Positions 1 to 11,563 are shown, counted from the first letter of the stretch. The stretch is DNA of 64,000 bases from Saccharum officinarum (GCA_020631735.1 CM036188.1:11636214-11700213), one strand, 5' to 3'. Notes: generated from the letters alone by a model not told the origin. A program made the numbers and translations.

Positions 1-493
1 TCACAAACTGTGCTAACACCACCAAGTGTACACCACCATGTGCATGTGTGTTAGCATTTCATAAATCATTTCTCAAGGCGTTATGTTAGTTTTTTTACTA
101 GATCCTAATGCATATGCTCAAGACATTGATCTAGTGGCACTTGATTCCCGAGCTAACCGTGATTGCCCCTCTTGATAGTCGGCTATGTATCCTAAATCCG
201 GTCAATCACTTCTCTACTCATCTTAGACCGGCAAAAGGAAAACCCTATGGTTATACCTTTGCCTTGAGCTCTTAGATCCTTCTCCACTTGATCATCATGT
301 CCTTCCTTTTATGTGCATCTTCATCATGATCATCATTTCATGTCCATGCACCATCTCTTTGTGATCTTGTGGCCACCACACCTTGCCACATACACCTTCA
401 TCACATGTGTTGCTTATGCCTAACTCAAAACACTTAACACATGGCATTAGCAACTTGGTGTCATTAATTACCAAAACCAAACTTGGGCTTTCA
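1..493 (-). mobile_element. E1 Sirevirus 3' LTR, partial
   Basis: This is the 3' LTR of a minus-strand Ty1-copia Sirevirus, cut by the window edge. It matches 17976-18467 (the 5' LTR of the same element) almost base for base; I noticed two substitutions (CGG/TGG near 181 and C/A near 222). It ends on the plus strand in GCTTTCA, so the LTR reads TGAAAGC... on the minus strand. It is followed at once by the element's polypurine tract. The outer 1.5 kb of this LTR and the left target duplication lie outside the window. Confidence 0.93.
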
Positions 494-523
494 ATCTCCC
501 CCTTTTTGGTAATTGATGACAAC
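457..523. promoter_or_regulatory. Inverted repeat bracketing the E1 polypurine tract
   Basis: GGTGTCATTAATTACC at 457-472, inside the LTR, is a near-perfect inverted repeat of GGTAATTGATGACAAC at 508-523, outside the LTR. The loop holds the polypurine tract and the LTR edge. The same arrangement occurs in E3, with arms at 53054-53069 and 53115-53130. I recall inverted repeats near the PPT as a conserved Sirevirus non-coding feature. A role in plus-strand priming or RNA folding is inference. Confidence 0.7.
494..507 (-). promoter_or_regulatory. E1 polypurine tract (PPT)
   Basis: On the minus strand the bases next to the LTR read AAAAAGGGGGAGAT, the usual Sirevirus primer for plus-strand DNA synthesis. 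It abuts the LTR terminus TGAAAG directly. Confidence 0.9.
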
Positions 524-1564
524 CATCACAAAGATATGAAATGAAATCAATTTTCAATTTCGATAGTATTAGCTCCCCCTACATATGTGCTTCCATGAGT
601 TTGGTTCAATTATGCACATATGTATGGATTTGAAATTTGAGAGAGTTACTACTATCAAATTGATGCTAAGGTATATAGAATGGACCTTTGAAGCGTGATA
701 CCAATCGGAGTTGCCTTTATATACCATCCTTAGCATCGACGTAGCTAGACACCATTTGTAATACATCACTTGTAAAGATCACAAACACTAAAGTACCCCG
801 TGAGATCAACATTATAAGCCAAGGTGTCTAGATACCGCTTGTAAAGCTACTCTCAACAAATCATCATTCAAGTTCTATTTCTAGCAAACACCAAACAATC
901 ATGAATATGAATTTAAGCTTTGCAATGCAACAATTTATCATGTTAATGCACATACAAGTGCAACAAGTAATCCATGAGCTTGCTCCCCCTACTTGTGTGC
1001 TCAAATTTAATTGATCCTTTGATTTCTCTCCCTTTGTAACTTTTCTCTCCCCCTTATTATATCTTATTCCCTCTTTGCAATATCTTTGTGACTTTTCTCT
1101 CCCCCTTTGTCAACAATCACCAAAAAGGTGCCTAGAATAGGTAATTTTAGTGAGAGATAAGTCAATCAATATGAGGGAGTCCAAATTATGGTTCAACCTA
1201 GATCACTTGCCTAGAATATGTAATTCGGTTTGATCCAAGGACAAGCTTTTTCACACCTCATAAAGTATAAGGGTTATCTTGACCATGTTGAATTACACAT
1301 CATGAGCTCATTTTCTAGATTCAACACTAGGTTTGCAAGCCCACAAACATGACATATGCTACCACTAGATCAATCAAACATAGAAGCAATAGTGGTACCA
1401 TATATACATCAAAATTATTTGATTTTCATGAATGAGCCTATTTGTCATGCAAATATGTCTATATGTTCTAAACATGTCCTTAGCAAAGTATGAATGATAT
1501 GCCAAACAACTTTACCTTGCTATGTTGGAGGAGAGGCATGTCATATAAGAATATGGGGGTGCAC
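508..1564 (-). other. E1 3' non-coding region with repeated PPT-like tracts
   Basis: About 1.05 kb lies between the end of pol and the LTR, with no credible ORF. On the minus strand it carries at least four further GGGGGAG-type purine tracts, seen as CTCCCCC or TCCCCCT on the plus strand near 572-581, 981-990, 1045-1053 and 1098-1107. Repeated PPTs downstream of pol are a known Sirevirus hallmark. Short ORFs at 295-522 and 569-769 have no recognisable features and are not called. Confidence 0.75.
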
Positions 1565-4500
1565 TCATTTCAAGTTGGAGAAGTCAAGTATGTTCAATTC
1601 ATTCTTCAACTTGTAAAATCTCTTTTCATCAAGTGGCTTTGTAAAGATGTCGGCTAGTTGATCTTCGGTGCCAATGCTCTCAATACTAATATCACCCTTT
1701 TGTTGATGGTCTCTTATGAAGTGATGCCTTATGTCAATGTGCTTGGTTCTTGAATGTTGAACTGGATTTTGTGTCATCTTGATAGCACTTTCATTATCAC
1801 AAAACAAAGGCACATTCTTGAATTTAATTCCAAAGTCATTCAAAGTGGCCTTCATCCAAAGCAATTGTGCACAACAACTACCGGCACTAATGTATTCGGC
1901 CTCGGCGGTAGATAGTGCAACACTATTTTGTTTCTTTGATGACCATGAAACAAGAGACCTTCCAAGCAATTGACAAGTGCCACTTGTGCTCATTCTATCA
2001 ATCTTGCATCCACCATAGTCGGAGTCCGAATATCCAATCAACTCAAAATTAGACCCCTTGGGATACCATAATCCAACATCATGAGTGCCCTTTAGATATC
2101 TCAATATCCTCTTGGTTGCTTTCAAGTGACTTTCTCTAGGTGAAGCTTGATATCTTGCACACTTGCATACACTAAACATCACATCCGGCCTAGAAGCGGT
2201 GACGTAGAGCAAACTTCCAATCATGGACCGGTATTGCTTTTGATCTACCATATTTCCACTATTATCAATACCCAATTGATCATTAGAGCCCATTGGTGTG
2301 CTCATTGGCTTAGCATCTTGCAATCCAAACTTCTTGATCATGTTCTTGATGTATTTGCCTTGACTTACAAAAGTGCCATTCTTCATTTGCTTGATTTGAA
2401 GTCCAAGGAAGTAACTAAGCTCTCCAATCATAGACATCTCAAACTCATTAGCCATCATATTTCCAAACTCTTCACAAAAGTCTTGGTTAGTTGATCCAAA
2501 GATAATGTCATCCACATAGATTTGTAACACAAACAAGTCATTTCCAAGCTTCTTGGTGAAGAGAGTGGTGTCAACCTTTCCCATCTTGAACCCTTTAGAG
2601 AGGAGAAAGTCCCTCAACCTCTCATACCATGCTCTAGGTGCTTGTTTCAAACCATACAATGCCTTCTTTAGCTTGTAAACATGGTCAGACTTCTTGTCAT
2701 CTTCAAAACCGGGAGGTTGCTCAACATAAACTTCTTCATTGATGTAGCCATTTAGAAATGCACTCTTGACATCCATTTGATAGAGCTTGATGTTGTGTGC
2801 ACAAGCATATGCTAATAAGATTCTAATTGCCTCCAATCTTGCAACCGATGCATATGTCTCTCCAAAGTCAAGACCCTCAACTTGAGTGTATCCTTGTGCT
2901 ACTAATCTTGCTTTGTTCCTTACAACCATGCCATCTTGATCTTGCTTGTTTCTAAAGACCCACTTAGTACCAATCACATTGTAGTTCTTTGGCCTCTCAA
3001 CAAGTTTCCAAACTTGATTTCTAGCAAAGTTGTTTAGTTCTTCATGCATGGCATTCACCCAATCGGAATCCTTCAATGCATCTTCTATCTTCTTTGGTTC
3101 TTCTAATGAGACAAATGAGTAATGCTCACAAAAGGATGCTAATCTTGATCTAGTTTGAACACCACTTTGAATTCCACCAATGATTTGGTCCAACGGATGA
3201 TCTCTTGCAATGCTAGTAGGTTGGAGTATTGGGAGTTGATTGCTTTCACTTGTTTGACCTTGAACTTGCACTTCATCATGAGAACCACTAGAGCTTGCTT
3301 GATTTGTATTAATTTGCACACTTTGGTTGATCACATGAATATCATCATCATCAACTTGCATCGGCCTTATATCACCAATGTCCATGTTCTTAATTGCATT
3401 TGATAATTGATCTCCTCTCACATCATCAAGGTTTTGAGCTTCATTTTGAGACCCTTGGGTTTCATCAAACTTAACATCATGAACTTCTTCCAAGGTGCCA
3501 CTTGTGAGATTCCAAACTCTATATGATTTGCTTGTGGTAGAATAACCAAGTAAGAACCCTTCATCACATTTCTTTTCAAACTTGCTCAACCTAGTGCCTT
3601 TCTTAAGAATATAGCATTTGCAACCAAACATTCTAAAGTATGCAATGTTGGGCTTTCTTCCATTCAATAGTTCATATGGTGTCTTTCCAAGCTTCCTATG
3701 GCAATAGAGACGGTTACTACAATAGCAAGCCGTATTGATAGCTTCACTCCAAAATGAATGACTCACATTGTATTCACTAAGCATTGATCTAGCCATATCA
3801 ATCAAGGTTCTATTTTTCCTTTCAACTACACCATTGGATTGAGGAGTGTATGTTGGTGAGAATTGATGCCCAATACCATAATCATCACACAAATCTTCAA
3901 TTCTTGTGTTCTTGAACTCACTACCATTGTCACTTCTAATCTTCTTGATAGTAGTCTCAAACTCATTTTGCACCCTCTTGACAAAAGACTTGAATAGATC
4001 ATAAACATCACTCTTGTCATAGAGAAAGAGCACCCAAGTGTATCTAGTGTAGTCATCCACAATCACAAAACCATACTTGTTGCCACCAATGCTAGTGTAT
4101 GTTGTTGGCCCAAACAAGTCCATGTGCAATAGCTCAAATGCTTTTGATGTGCTCATATCACTTTTACTAGGATGTGAATTTCCAACTTGTTTGCCGGCTT
4201 GACAAGCACTACATAGTTTATCCTTTTCAAAAGTGACATCTTTCAATCCTCTAACTAAGTCATGCCTCAAAAGTTTGTTCAATTGTTTCATTCCAACATG
4301 ACCAAGCCTTCTATGCCACAACCAACCCATACTAGATTTACTAAGCAAGCATGATGTCAATTGTGTCTCACTATCATTGAAGTCAACCAAGTATAAGCTA
4401 CCATGTCTAAATCCTTTGAATATCAAGTTTGATCCATCAACACTTATGACTTCAACATCATCACTACCAAATATGCACTTGAAACTAAGATCACAAAGTT

Positions 4501-4747
4501 GTGCCACCGATAAAAGATTGAAATCCAAGCTCTCAACTAGCAACACATTAGATATGCTCATGTCATTTGTGATAGCAATTTTACCAAGCCCTTTGACCTT
4601 GCCTTTCTTGTTGTTGCCGAAAGTGATAGCATCAAAACCACCATTTTGACTTGTATCAATTGAATTGAACATACAAGAGTCTCCGGTCATATGTTGAGTG
4701 CACCCACTATCAAGCACCCAATGCCTTCCTCCGGCTTTGTAATTGAC
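1565..4747 (-). CDS. pol: E1 Ty1-copia pol polyprotein (protease, integrase, RT, RNase H)
   Basis: This is an open pol frame of about 1060 codons. Numbering from the codon at 4717, the aspartic protease DSG is at residues 3-5. The GAG-pre-integrase segment (WLWHRRLGH) is near 132, followed by a zinc-binding CxxC. The integrase triad D200, D263, E299 has DD35E spacing. The RT catalytic YVDD is at 734-737. RNase H shows SDSDY, TAEAEY and CDN motifs between 897 and 975 and KHIDIRHHF near 992. The order PR-INT-RT-RH defines Copia. The frame opens directly after a TAG and has no ATG, so translation must depend on gag or on splicing. No stop or frameshift is visible. The host-encoded need is only tRNA-Met priming. 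Relatives: E3 pol at 45345-48569. Confidence 0.95.
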   Translation of the reverse strand, partial: VNYKAGGRHWVLDSGCTQHMTGDSCMFNSIDTSQNGGFDAITFGNNKKGKVKGLGKIAITNDMSISNVLLVESLDFNLLSVAQLCDLSFKCIFGSDDVEVISVDGSNLIFKGFRHGSLYLVDFNDSETQLTSCLLSKSSMGWLWHRRLGHVGMKQLNKLLRHDLVRGLKDVTFEKDKLCSACQAGKQVGNSHPSKSDMSTSKAFELLHMDLFGPTTYTSIGGNKYGFVIVDDYTRYTWVLFLYDKSDVYDLFKSFVKRVQNEFETTIKKIRSDNGSEFKNTRIEDLCDDYGIGHQFSPTYTPQSNGVVERKNRTLIDMARSMLSEYNVSHSFWSEAINTACYCSNRLYCHRKLGKTPYELLNGRKPNIAYFRMFGCKCYILKKGTRLSKFEKKCDEGFLLGYSTTSKSYRVWNLTSGTLEEVHDVKFDETQGSQNEAQNLDDVRGDQLSNAIKNMDIGDIRPMQVDDDDIHVINQSVQINTNQASSSGSHDEVQVQGQTSESNQLPILQPTSIARDHPLDQIIGGIQSGVQTRSRLASFCEHYSFVSLEEPKKIEDALKDSDWVNAMHEELNNFARNQVWKLVERPKNYNVIGTKWVFRNKQDQDGMVVRNKARLVAQGYTQVEGLDFGETYASVARLEAIRILLAYACAHNIKLYQMDVKSAFLNGYINEEVYVEQPPGFEDDKKSDHVYKLKKALYGLKQAPRAWYERLRDFLLSKGFKMGKVDTTLFTKKLGNDLFVLQIYVDDIIFGSTNQDFCEEFGNMMANEFEMSMIGELSYFLGLQIKQMKNGTFVSQGKYIKNMIKKFGLQDAKPMSTPMGSNDQLGIDNSGNMVDQKQYRSMIGSLLYVTASRPDVMFSVCKCARYQASPRESHLKATKRILRYLKGTHDVGLWYPKGSNFELIGYSDSDYGGCKIDRMSTSGTCQLLGRSLVSWSSKKQNSVALSTAEAEYISAGSCCAQLLWMKATLNDFGIKFKNVPLFCDNESAIKMTQNPVQHSRTKHIDIRHHFIRDHQQKGDISIESIGTEDQLADIFTKPLDEKRFYKLKNELNILDFSNLK

Positions 4748-4763
4748 CTACAAGACAAGATCA
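4748..4763 (-). promoter_or_regulatory. E1 gag/pol junction (TGA ... TTGTAG|GT)
   Basis: On the minus strand gag ends in TGA (4761-4763). A 16-nt linker including both stops then reads TGATCTTGTCTTGTAG, and pol opens at once with GTC AAT TAC. The corresponding E3 linker is 17 nt. The pol frame relative to gag therefore differs between the two elements, while the T-rich stretch ending in TAG|GT is kept. It resembles a 3' splice site more than a frameshift signal; this is inference. Confidence 0.5.
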
Positions 4764-5684
4764 ATTCCTTTTAGGTACCCAAACTTGTTTGGGTCCTCCA
4801 AGGTTAGAGACTAAGCTCTTTGGTACCCAAATGACTTTCTTCTTTGAGCCCATCCATGGTGCACCAATGAACTTAGCATGAACACCATTTGTACCCTTAG
4901 TAAGCATATAGAAAGAATTAAACTTGATTGAGGATACATTTGCATTGGATTTCTTGTTCATGCAATGTTGCTCTATGTGACCAACTTGCTTGCAACTTTT
5001 GCAATAGCTACCATTGTTCTTCACAAAACGAGTCTTGTGAGGAGCAAAAGCGGCCTTGCCTTTCTTGGGGTTATAGCCCAATCCCTCTTTGTAGAGAGAA
5101 GCTCTTTGGCTACCCAAGCACATAAGCAAGCGGTCCTCACCACCATAAGCCTTAGCTAATGTGTGATTGAGCTCTTTTACCTTCTTCTTGAGATTTTCAT
5201 TCTCAACTATAAGTGTGGAGTCACAAGTGAAACCATCACTACTAGATGAGGATGATGTAGATGCACTACATGAAGAGTTAGTGGGAGCAACAATAATAGG
5301 CTTATGAAAAGTTTCATCAATTATATCACATGATATGCCTATGTTGCAAGTTTTAGCTTTCTCAACATTAGTTGGTATGTTTTCATATTTTTCAACTAGA
5401 GAGGAATGAGCTTCTTCTAGCTTAGTGTGAGACTTTTGAAGCTTCTTATGGTCTACCTTTAGACTCTCATAAGATGCCCTAAGCTCATCAAGTTCTTGCA
5501 TAAGGTTTTTCTTTTCCTTAAGCAAGCCCTTGCACTCCTTTCTAGATTCTTTAAAATGTTGAGTGCAATCTTCTAGCATAGTGATTAGTTCATCTTTAGT
5601 GAATTCCTCTTCATCACTATCACTATCACTAGCATTATCATGATCACTCTCATCATTGGATGATACCTTAGCGGCCTTAGCCAT
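4761..5684 (-). CDS. gag: E1 gag, C-terminal part (separated by the E2 insertion)
   Basis: This is the C-terminal 307 codons or so of the E1 gag. It begins in acidic, serine-rich sequence, continues through a long predicted coiled coil (LLKEKKNLMQELDELRASYE and following), and ends with a CCHC zinc knuckle CKSCKQVGHIEQHC and a conserved tail (GPKQVWVPK) that the E3 gag shares. The N-terminal part lies at 15217-16373. E2 and its 5-bp target duplication separate the two (9537 bp, a multiple of three), so the frame was intact before E2 arrived. An ATG near 5684 is internal, not a real start. Confidence 0.88.
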   Translation of the reverse strand: MAKAAKVSSNDESDHDNASDSDSDEEEFTKDELITMLEDCTQHFKESRKECKGLLKEKKNLMQELDELRASYESLKVDHKKLQKSHTKLEEAHSSLVEKYENIPTNVEKAKTCNIGISCDIIDETFHKPIIVAPTNSSCSASTSSSSSSDGFTCDSTLIVENENLKKKVKELNHTLAKAYGGEDRLLMCLGSQRASLYKEGLGYNPKKGKAAFAPHKTRFVKNNGSYCKSCKQVGHIEQHCMNKKSNANVSSIKFNSFYMLTKGTNGVHAKFIGAPWMGSKKKVIWVPKSLVSNLGGPKQVWVPKRN

Positions 5685-6540
5685 TGTCACACCCAAAATT
5701 TTCTATTTTGGGTTGTGCATGAAAAACACTAAATAAAATAAATGATTTCAATATTCGAATAAATTTATTAGATAAGTTAAAGTTGTTGCTAATTTAAATA
5801 TAGAAAATTGTGGTTTTAAACTTTTTCATATTAATTTGATAATGTGGTGTTTGTGTGATGTTTGTCTTTGGTGTTGGTGAGTGCTATTATTTTCAAAATA
5901 CCGTAGGACGACGTTTACTTCTCATCGGAAAACTTTTTGGTATTTTCTGGATCCAAAATTCCAATTTCCGTGAGCTTAATCTTTTTCCTTGATCTCTTCA
6001 TCTATCTTTTCATGAGCTCCAAATACTTTATTTGGGTTCCTTATGTTCCATAATGTCTCTAGAAAATTCCCTCGAATTTTCGGAGCTTTCGGAGTATTTT
6101 TCGCGGCTTAAATAATAATTCTGGACTTTTCTAGAATTATTTTATCCACGAAATTAATTAATTCCGAAAAGTTTCCAAACCCTACAACTATATATATGCC
6201 GGCGTAGCCCTCGACGCCCTGGTTCCGGAAGTACAACTCCTGTCGCGAGCCGTCGCTCGTAGCTCCCTCTATCTCTCGCCGTATCTTAAATATACATATA
6301 TACATGTATACGTGCATGCAAGTGCTAGTGCTTTACGTATTGATCAGCTGCCTCCAACGCATAGGCATTAGGCCCAGGCGGTTCTCTCTGGGATTCATAC
6401 TTGCCATATCTATTCTTTTATTTCTTTCTTTGGGTCTATGCTTTGACGTGATCATGACATAATCCACCAAGCAAATAACTAAGCCAATGTGTGTCTCGCA
6501 CGTCAAGGACACCAGGTCCATCACGTTGTAGATATCCATC

Positions 6541-6548
6541 TATAAATA
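6541..6548 (+). promoter_or_regulatory. TATA box in E2 5' LTR
   Basis: TATAAATA lies 856 bp into the LTR and 251 bp upstream of the captured strumpellin ATG. It could be the element's own U3 promoter or a captured host promoter. The 3' LTR copy is at 12435-12442. Confidence 0.6.
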
Positions 6549-6679
6549 GTAAGCTCCAGCTGTCCTAGACGGACTGCAGATCATAGGCGCCGCCGCCGCC
6601 GTTGCCGCCGCCGCTCTTGTCGCTGTCGCCGCTATTGCCGCAGCCGCCGCTGTTGCCGCCGCCGCCGCTGTTGTCGTCC

Positions 6680-6777
6680 GCGGCCGCGATCTCATTGGTG
6701 CTCGGCGACGACAACCTCCTCGGCGAGATCCTCCTCCGCCTAGGGTTCCCCGACCGATCCGACCCCGTGAGCTAATC
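6680..6777 (+). pseudogene. Captured F-box N-terminal fragment
   Basis: One frame reads AAAISLVLGDDNLLGEILLR, continuing LGFPD, then a stop a few codons later. The block LGDDNLLGEILLRLGFP is typical of the start of an F-box domain in grass F-box proteins, whose F-box binds SKP1 in SCF ubiquitin ligases. Only about 30 codons remain and there is no substrate-binding region. A GCC-rich tract lies upstream in the same orientation. The strumpellin ATG follows 15 bp downstream, so two host fragments, or one already fused locus, were captured side by side. Confidence 0.5.
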
Positions 6778-6791
6778 CAGACAACCCAGCC

Positions 6792-7521
6792 ATGGAGGAG
6801 ACCGGGACAGGTCGCCCGCCCGCCTCTGGCACCGCCGCCGCTGACTTCCCGGAGCTCCTGGGTTTCTGCACGCGCGGAGGCCCTCATCGCTGAGCTGCTC
6901 CTGCTCTCCGACCGCGCACCTCCGCTGTTCGCAGACCACCGCTTCGACCCCGTCCTCTTCGACTTCCGGTGACATCTCTCGCTCTGGTCTCTGCCATAAA
7001 TAATAAACTCCCAACCATCGCAATGCGAAAGGGCAACTGTGTGAATTCTCCTCCTATTCGTAGATAGAAATCTTCACATCTCGAGTACCCACCGTAGCTT
7101 TAAGTTTTAATAGCTGAGGTTCACTTCGCTCGCGGCGCAGATACTTCGATTCCCCAGGCGATTTTGAGGCGAGGATCGAGGGAAACATCGAGCTGGAAGC
7201 ACTGGAAGATCAGCTCCGTGACTCCTGCGGCTCCTACATGCAGAGATTCTTCTCCTTTCTGGATGGCGCTGTCACTTACCACGGAGAGCTCTGCAATTAC
7301 CTAAATGATCTGCAGGTTAGGCTTTGCGCCGTTGCACATTATCTTTATAACTTGTAGATTGATGCCATCGTTGCTAAATATTTTTAGATGAACCAGAGCG
7401 TCAAACATGATGCCCCAGTCCCAATTTTAGTGACACTAAACGAGTGTTCTTTCTTGTTTAGGAAGGGTTATATGTCCATTGCACATTCGATCATGTGTTG
7501 GAGAATAACTGTGCACGCCCA
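6792..7521 (+). pseudogene. Captured 5' fragment of strumpellin (WASH complex subunit 5 homologue), introns retained
   Basis: Exon 1 runs from ATG 6792 to 6968. It begins METG-like after MEE, then reads ADFPELLGFCTR and, after a 2-bp deletion in a GCGC run, AEALIAELLLLSDRAPPLF up to FDF. A GT-AG intron spans 6969-7140. Exon 2 (7141-7315) reads YFDSPGDFEARIEGN... to LCNYLNDLQ. A second GT-AG intron spans 7316-7461. Exon 3 (7462 to about 7521) reads EGLYVHCTFDHVLENN. Removing the introns leaves the phase correct at both joins. The order IIAELL-type, FDFxYF, DLNxYLxDL, EGVYIQ-type matches the strumpellin N-terminus as I know it; strumpellin is the large scaffold of the WASH complex that drives actin on endosomes. 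Homology then stops. Not translatable as a whole because of the 2-bp deletion. Confidence 0.72.
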
Positions 7522-9325
7522 GTTTTGATTTGTTAGCTTGATGACATCATGCATAAGTTTTGTGGCCGTTTTTCTTTAGTAAAACAAATCCCGAAATACA
7601 ATAGAAATACGTATATACATACAATCTTGTTTAGGCCATATCTTCCACGTTTTAACTCCGATTTGACCCGTTCAAATTGTGTTAGGTTCATATTTGCGAG
7701 CTCTATATGTTAGTATAGCTGTACAGTAGGTTTGAGAAATTTAATTTATGAGATTATATTAAAGTAATTATTTATCTATAGGAAATCTTAGAAAATTCAT
7801 AACTTTCACGTTTTAAGTCCGATTTTTGTGATCTTTACGTCTGTGTGATCGTAGTAACGTGTAGAATAGTTTTGTAAGCTTTCCTAAATGTTTTTCTACT
7901 GTTGGTGTACTGTTCTAATTGTATCTTTTGTTTGCTTCGTGTATGTTTGCTCGGAATGTTTGTATGTTGATGCTTGGTGATCGAATTTAGACGGTGAGCA
8001 GTACTACGACGATTAGGAGTATTATTTTGAGCCGGACCAGCAGTATCTATCGGAGAACTTTGATCAAGGCAAGTATAACATGGGACCATCCTTGTTACCT
8101 ATTCACTGAAATTATCATACATATGCATGTGTCTTCCTTGACAACCATAGAGATTATAACTTAGCTATTGATATCTTGTTTCCTTGTCACCTATGGGTTG
8201 TGCATTTGGGTAGCTACTGCTAGCGCTTAATTATGAACAATGATCTTGTAATTTGACTAATGGATTATGCAATCAACCAATTAAGATGATGTTATTTCTG
8301 TTGAAAGGGGGCTAGAGCATGTGGGTTATTTTGATGCTCTAGTTACTCTCCGTAAGGACTTACCTGTAAGTGATAACCGGGATATACAGTACAGCTGTGA
8401 GGGCTATATGGCTCTGGCTCTAGTTGTTCAAGAGACCTTTTCTAGCTTGTTAGAGGTTACCTTAAATGGCGTAAGAATGGCTTGCCATGTTGGGTGTAGT
8501 CCGAGCCCCTGGCCTAGTGTGTATAGGCTGCGGTTGTTGTGCCACAGGGAAGGGGGGTTCTACATCTGCCTGCCGAGTGAAATCTAATGGCCCTAACTTG
8601 TTAGACGAACTTTTGAGTGGCTTTATATGGTTTTCAGTGTTTTGGGAGTAATTAACCCATGCATTTGGAAATCATGACTCACAGTGAAAGTGTACACCTC
8701 TGCGCAGAGTTAAAAACTGGTATACTAGCCGTGCTCACGGATACGAGCGGCCTTGGGGATTCTTACAGAATAGTTGATCACCATTGTTATATCATGCTTA
8801 ATTATTGTTGATTATTATTATGCTCATGTTAATACTATTCATTATCCTTATTACAATTGATCATTGATTCATTAATGGGATTTGGATTACCTTGATGCTA
8901 CTCAATTGCTAATTATATGATGATTAAAAGCTAAACGCAGTTAAACAGTGTCTAGCCTTTTTGAGCCTCATGAACCCTGTGTTATATTTGTTGAGTTCGA
9001 CATGGACTCACTCTTGCTATTTCCCCCACACTCCAGTGTGTAGTAAGATGCTACTCGGAAGAAGGACAAAGGTGTAGTGGAGTTTCCAGAAGACTAGTAG
9101 AAGTGCTAGGCATATGTTACCCCCAGTCAGCCGTCCCTGAGAAGAATGGAGCCTGAAGTTTAGTCACCGTTCCGCGATACTCTGATGTAAGTGTTAATAT
9201 AGCTATGTATACGTTATATAATAACATTGTTTCTGATACTTTTTCATTCTGGCATATGTGTGGACTTCCTGGGCACACATATGATTAGCCTGGTTTTGTT
9301 CTTTAGAAAACCTGGTGTGACAGAG

Positions 9326-9337
9326 TGGTATCAGAGC
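9326..9337 (+). promoter_or_regulatory. E2 primer binding site (tRNA-Met)
   Basis: TGGTATCAGAGC lies 3 bp after the 5' LTR. It is the usual plant PBS complementary to the 3' end of initiator tRNA-Met. Confidence 0.9.
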
Positions 9338-11563
9338 GGTGTTGACTGTAGGACGTATGCCAAGTAGCACTGGACGTATTCTAAAACTTATTTTACTATA
9401 AAACTAATTTGTCATACCTTGACTCATTGATTTTGACTATTTTCTCTTCCTTGTCTTGTTGTATCCTCTCCTTGATAGCTTCCTTTGAGCTATTATTTCT
9501 TACTCCCTTGAATTTTGTTTTATGTTGTTTTTACTAAAAGTTTTCTGATCTTACCTGGTTCAAAGATTCGATGGCTTTTCATCATTCATACTTTTCCCTT
9601 AGGATGACCACCATTGTTGAAGAAGCACGTGTAGTACCGATGATGTGATGTGTGCTTGTTTTGCTTGATGTATTGCTTGTGTGTTGCCTTGTTTTCGTGT
9701 TTCAAAAGTGGCTCGGAAGGTATAAGTCTTGAGGAGTAGCTTGATCTATGCTAAGTGGGGTAGGTTTTACGTAATACTCCGCATGCTGATTTCTATAGCA
9801 GTCTGCAATGTTTCTGCTATATCTCAAGATATGGACATGGGAAATTTATGAAATTTTACTGGGAATAACTAGACTTCTGTATCTTTCAAACCCACTGGAC
9901 TTATCTTTTTATCTATTATGAGCTAAGAGATATACCTGTTCCAAGTTGGGGTCACTGCGCAGTCTGGAATCCTGAAACAGTTTCGGTTAAGTTCAGTTTT
10001 TGACTAACTTATGGACAGAATCTGGAAAAGTGTTGTGAATAAAAGTTGTAGATAATTTTATAAGTTTTCCAATCATGTAAAGATCACTTCATTTGGATCT
10101 TTGTAGCTCGATTTATGTCAGATTTACTGGACTGCTAAAATTGGAATTCGCCCAGAAATTTTCTGCATTACTTCCTTATCTTGTATAAGTGAATATATCA
10201 TTGGATATCTTTGAATCTCATTGATTTGCCTTGGAATCTTACATTAGAGATGATTATGGTTATCTAGTATAAAAGGAGATGCAAGTTACTTTGGTGTCCC
10301 CTAGTTTCTTTTTCTTAAGAGGGGTAGCAAAGTTGTGAGTGTTGTAAGATGAAGGTTTCGTATGTCCGAGAGCTTCACTTGGAAGAAGTGGTTATCTCTA
10401 TGATTCGAAGTCTATAGTTAGTTTCATGAAAACTTAGATGACATCACCTCCATATCAAGTATGTTTAGTAAGTTTTAAGTGAAGGACTTATCAGCAAGCC
10501 TTAAAGAAAGTGTTGCCTTCAATGACATTGCTAGGTGGAACAAAATCTTTGTTAAGTGGGGTAGTGTCCGTAACTATCATCATTAATCTCAAGCGACGAG
10601 GTATGAAGAACTGAAGACCAAACCTTATCTTTCTTGTCATCTTTTGGCTATCCTTGATCTATGTCTTATATCTCATCAACGCAAAGCAAAGAAGCATGAA
10701 GACTTGAAAATTAGGGTTATCTATCTCTCTAATCTCTCTGAATCTTGTTCCTACTTTATCCTGTCTTTTTAGTGCAGTCTGTCTCCCATAGCTTATATCT
10801 CTATTTTTGGATGTCCAAAAATCATGGATAAATTCTGGACAACAGTAGACTTCAATATCTTTCTCTGACCGTAAGAACCACCCTGATAGCTATTATGGTT
10901 TGGGATTTATGAAAATCACAAGGCGACGGATCTGTGCTGTCAGCAATCTGGAATAGTTTCTGTTGTGCACAGTTTTCGACCACGTTAACTGCAGAATCTG
11001 GAGAAGTGTTCTATAAGGAAGTTGTAGTAAATTTGATAAGCTTTCCAACGGTATAAGCTACAACATCATTGGATTCGTAGAACTTGAGTTACAACTGTAT
11101 TTCTGCACTGCCATTTTTCTGCTCGCGAGGAAGTACAAGTTACTTGTTCTTGCATATGCTCATGAATATCTTTGAGATGGTAGAAGGACATGATGGTAGT
11201 CATCACTCAGAAACAAATGCAAGCTATCCATTGGTGTTCTCCAGTTGATTTCTTAAGGGGGTTTGCCGAACTAAAAGACGATACATGATGGAGGATTTAT
11301 ACGTTCTATTTTCGTCAACTGGAAGCATCAGCTATCTACATGATTGCAAAGTCATTATCGAGCGTAGGTATCTCTTCTCAGGGTGGGTAACCTGTTAGAA
11401 CCATCTACAAGAATCATAAGGGTCTAAAGGAGACATTTACAAAGTTGGTTATGAGTTTGTGGCATCATCATTGGATAGGAGTTGACGAAAGAAGAGTGAA
11501 GATTTGCAAAATCAACTTTATCTTTCTCCCTAGTCTCTTCAAATCTCGGGACGAGATTCCTGT
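9338..11563 (+). other. E2 internal non-coding domain built of diverged ~1 kb repeats
   Basis: No ORF with any gag or pol signature is present. Two diverged direct copies can be followed by eye, offset by about 1.0 kb. Examples are CTGGAATCCTGAAACAG near 9963 against CTGGAATAGTTTC near 10968, GAATCTGGAAAAGTGTT near 10018 against GAATCTGGAGAAGTGTT near 10992, and the matching stretch on pore-sized spacing through GTTGTAG and TTTTCCAA. A PPT-like TAAGTGGGGTAG occurs near 9758, 10553 and 11564, so each unit seems to end in a PPT copy. Confidence 0.7.

Larger units (their letters stand above)
5685..9322 (+). repeat. E2 5' LTR
   Basis: This LTR of 3638 bp is repeated at 11579-15216 at a constant offset of 5894 bp with no net indel. 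Substitutions noticed: the base after GGACGA in the first 250 bp (C/T), a G/A in the F-box segment, and T/G in the terminal CCTGG/CCGGG. It holds a TATA box (6541-6548), a GCC-rich tract (about 6587-6690), an F-box fragment and a strumpellin fragment. 7522-9322 contains no recognisable gene. The 88-codon ORF at 8321-8587 has no family I know. Confidence 0.95.

Noticed and set aside
6540..6887. 115-codon Ala/Thr-rich ORF on the minus strand
   Set aside because: It comes from reading the GCC repeat and the captured F-box and strumpellin DNA backwards; no start context or family.
8321..8587. 88-codon plus-strand ORF in the E2 LTR, duplicated at 14215-14481
   Set aside because: It looks like chance in a long LTR; its duplication is due to the LTR pair, and no family is recognised.
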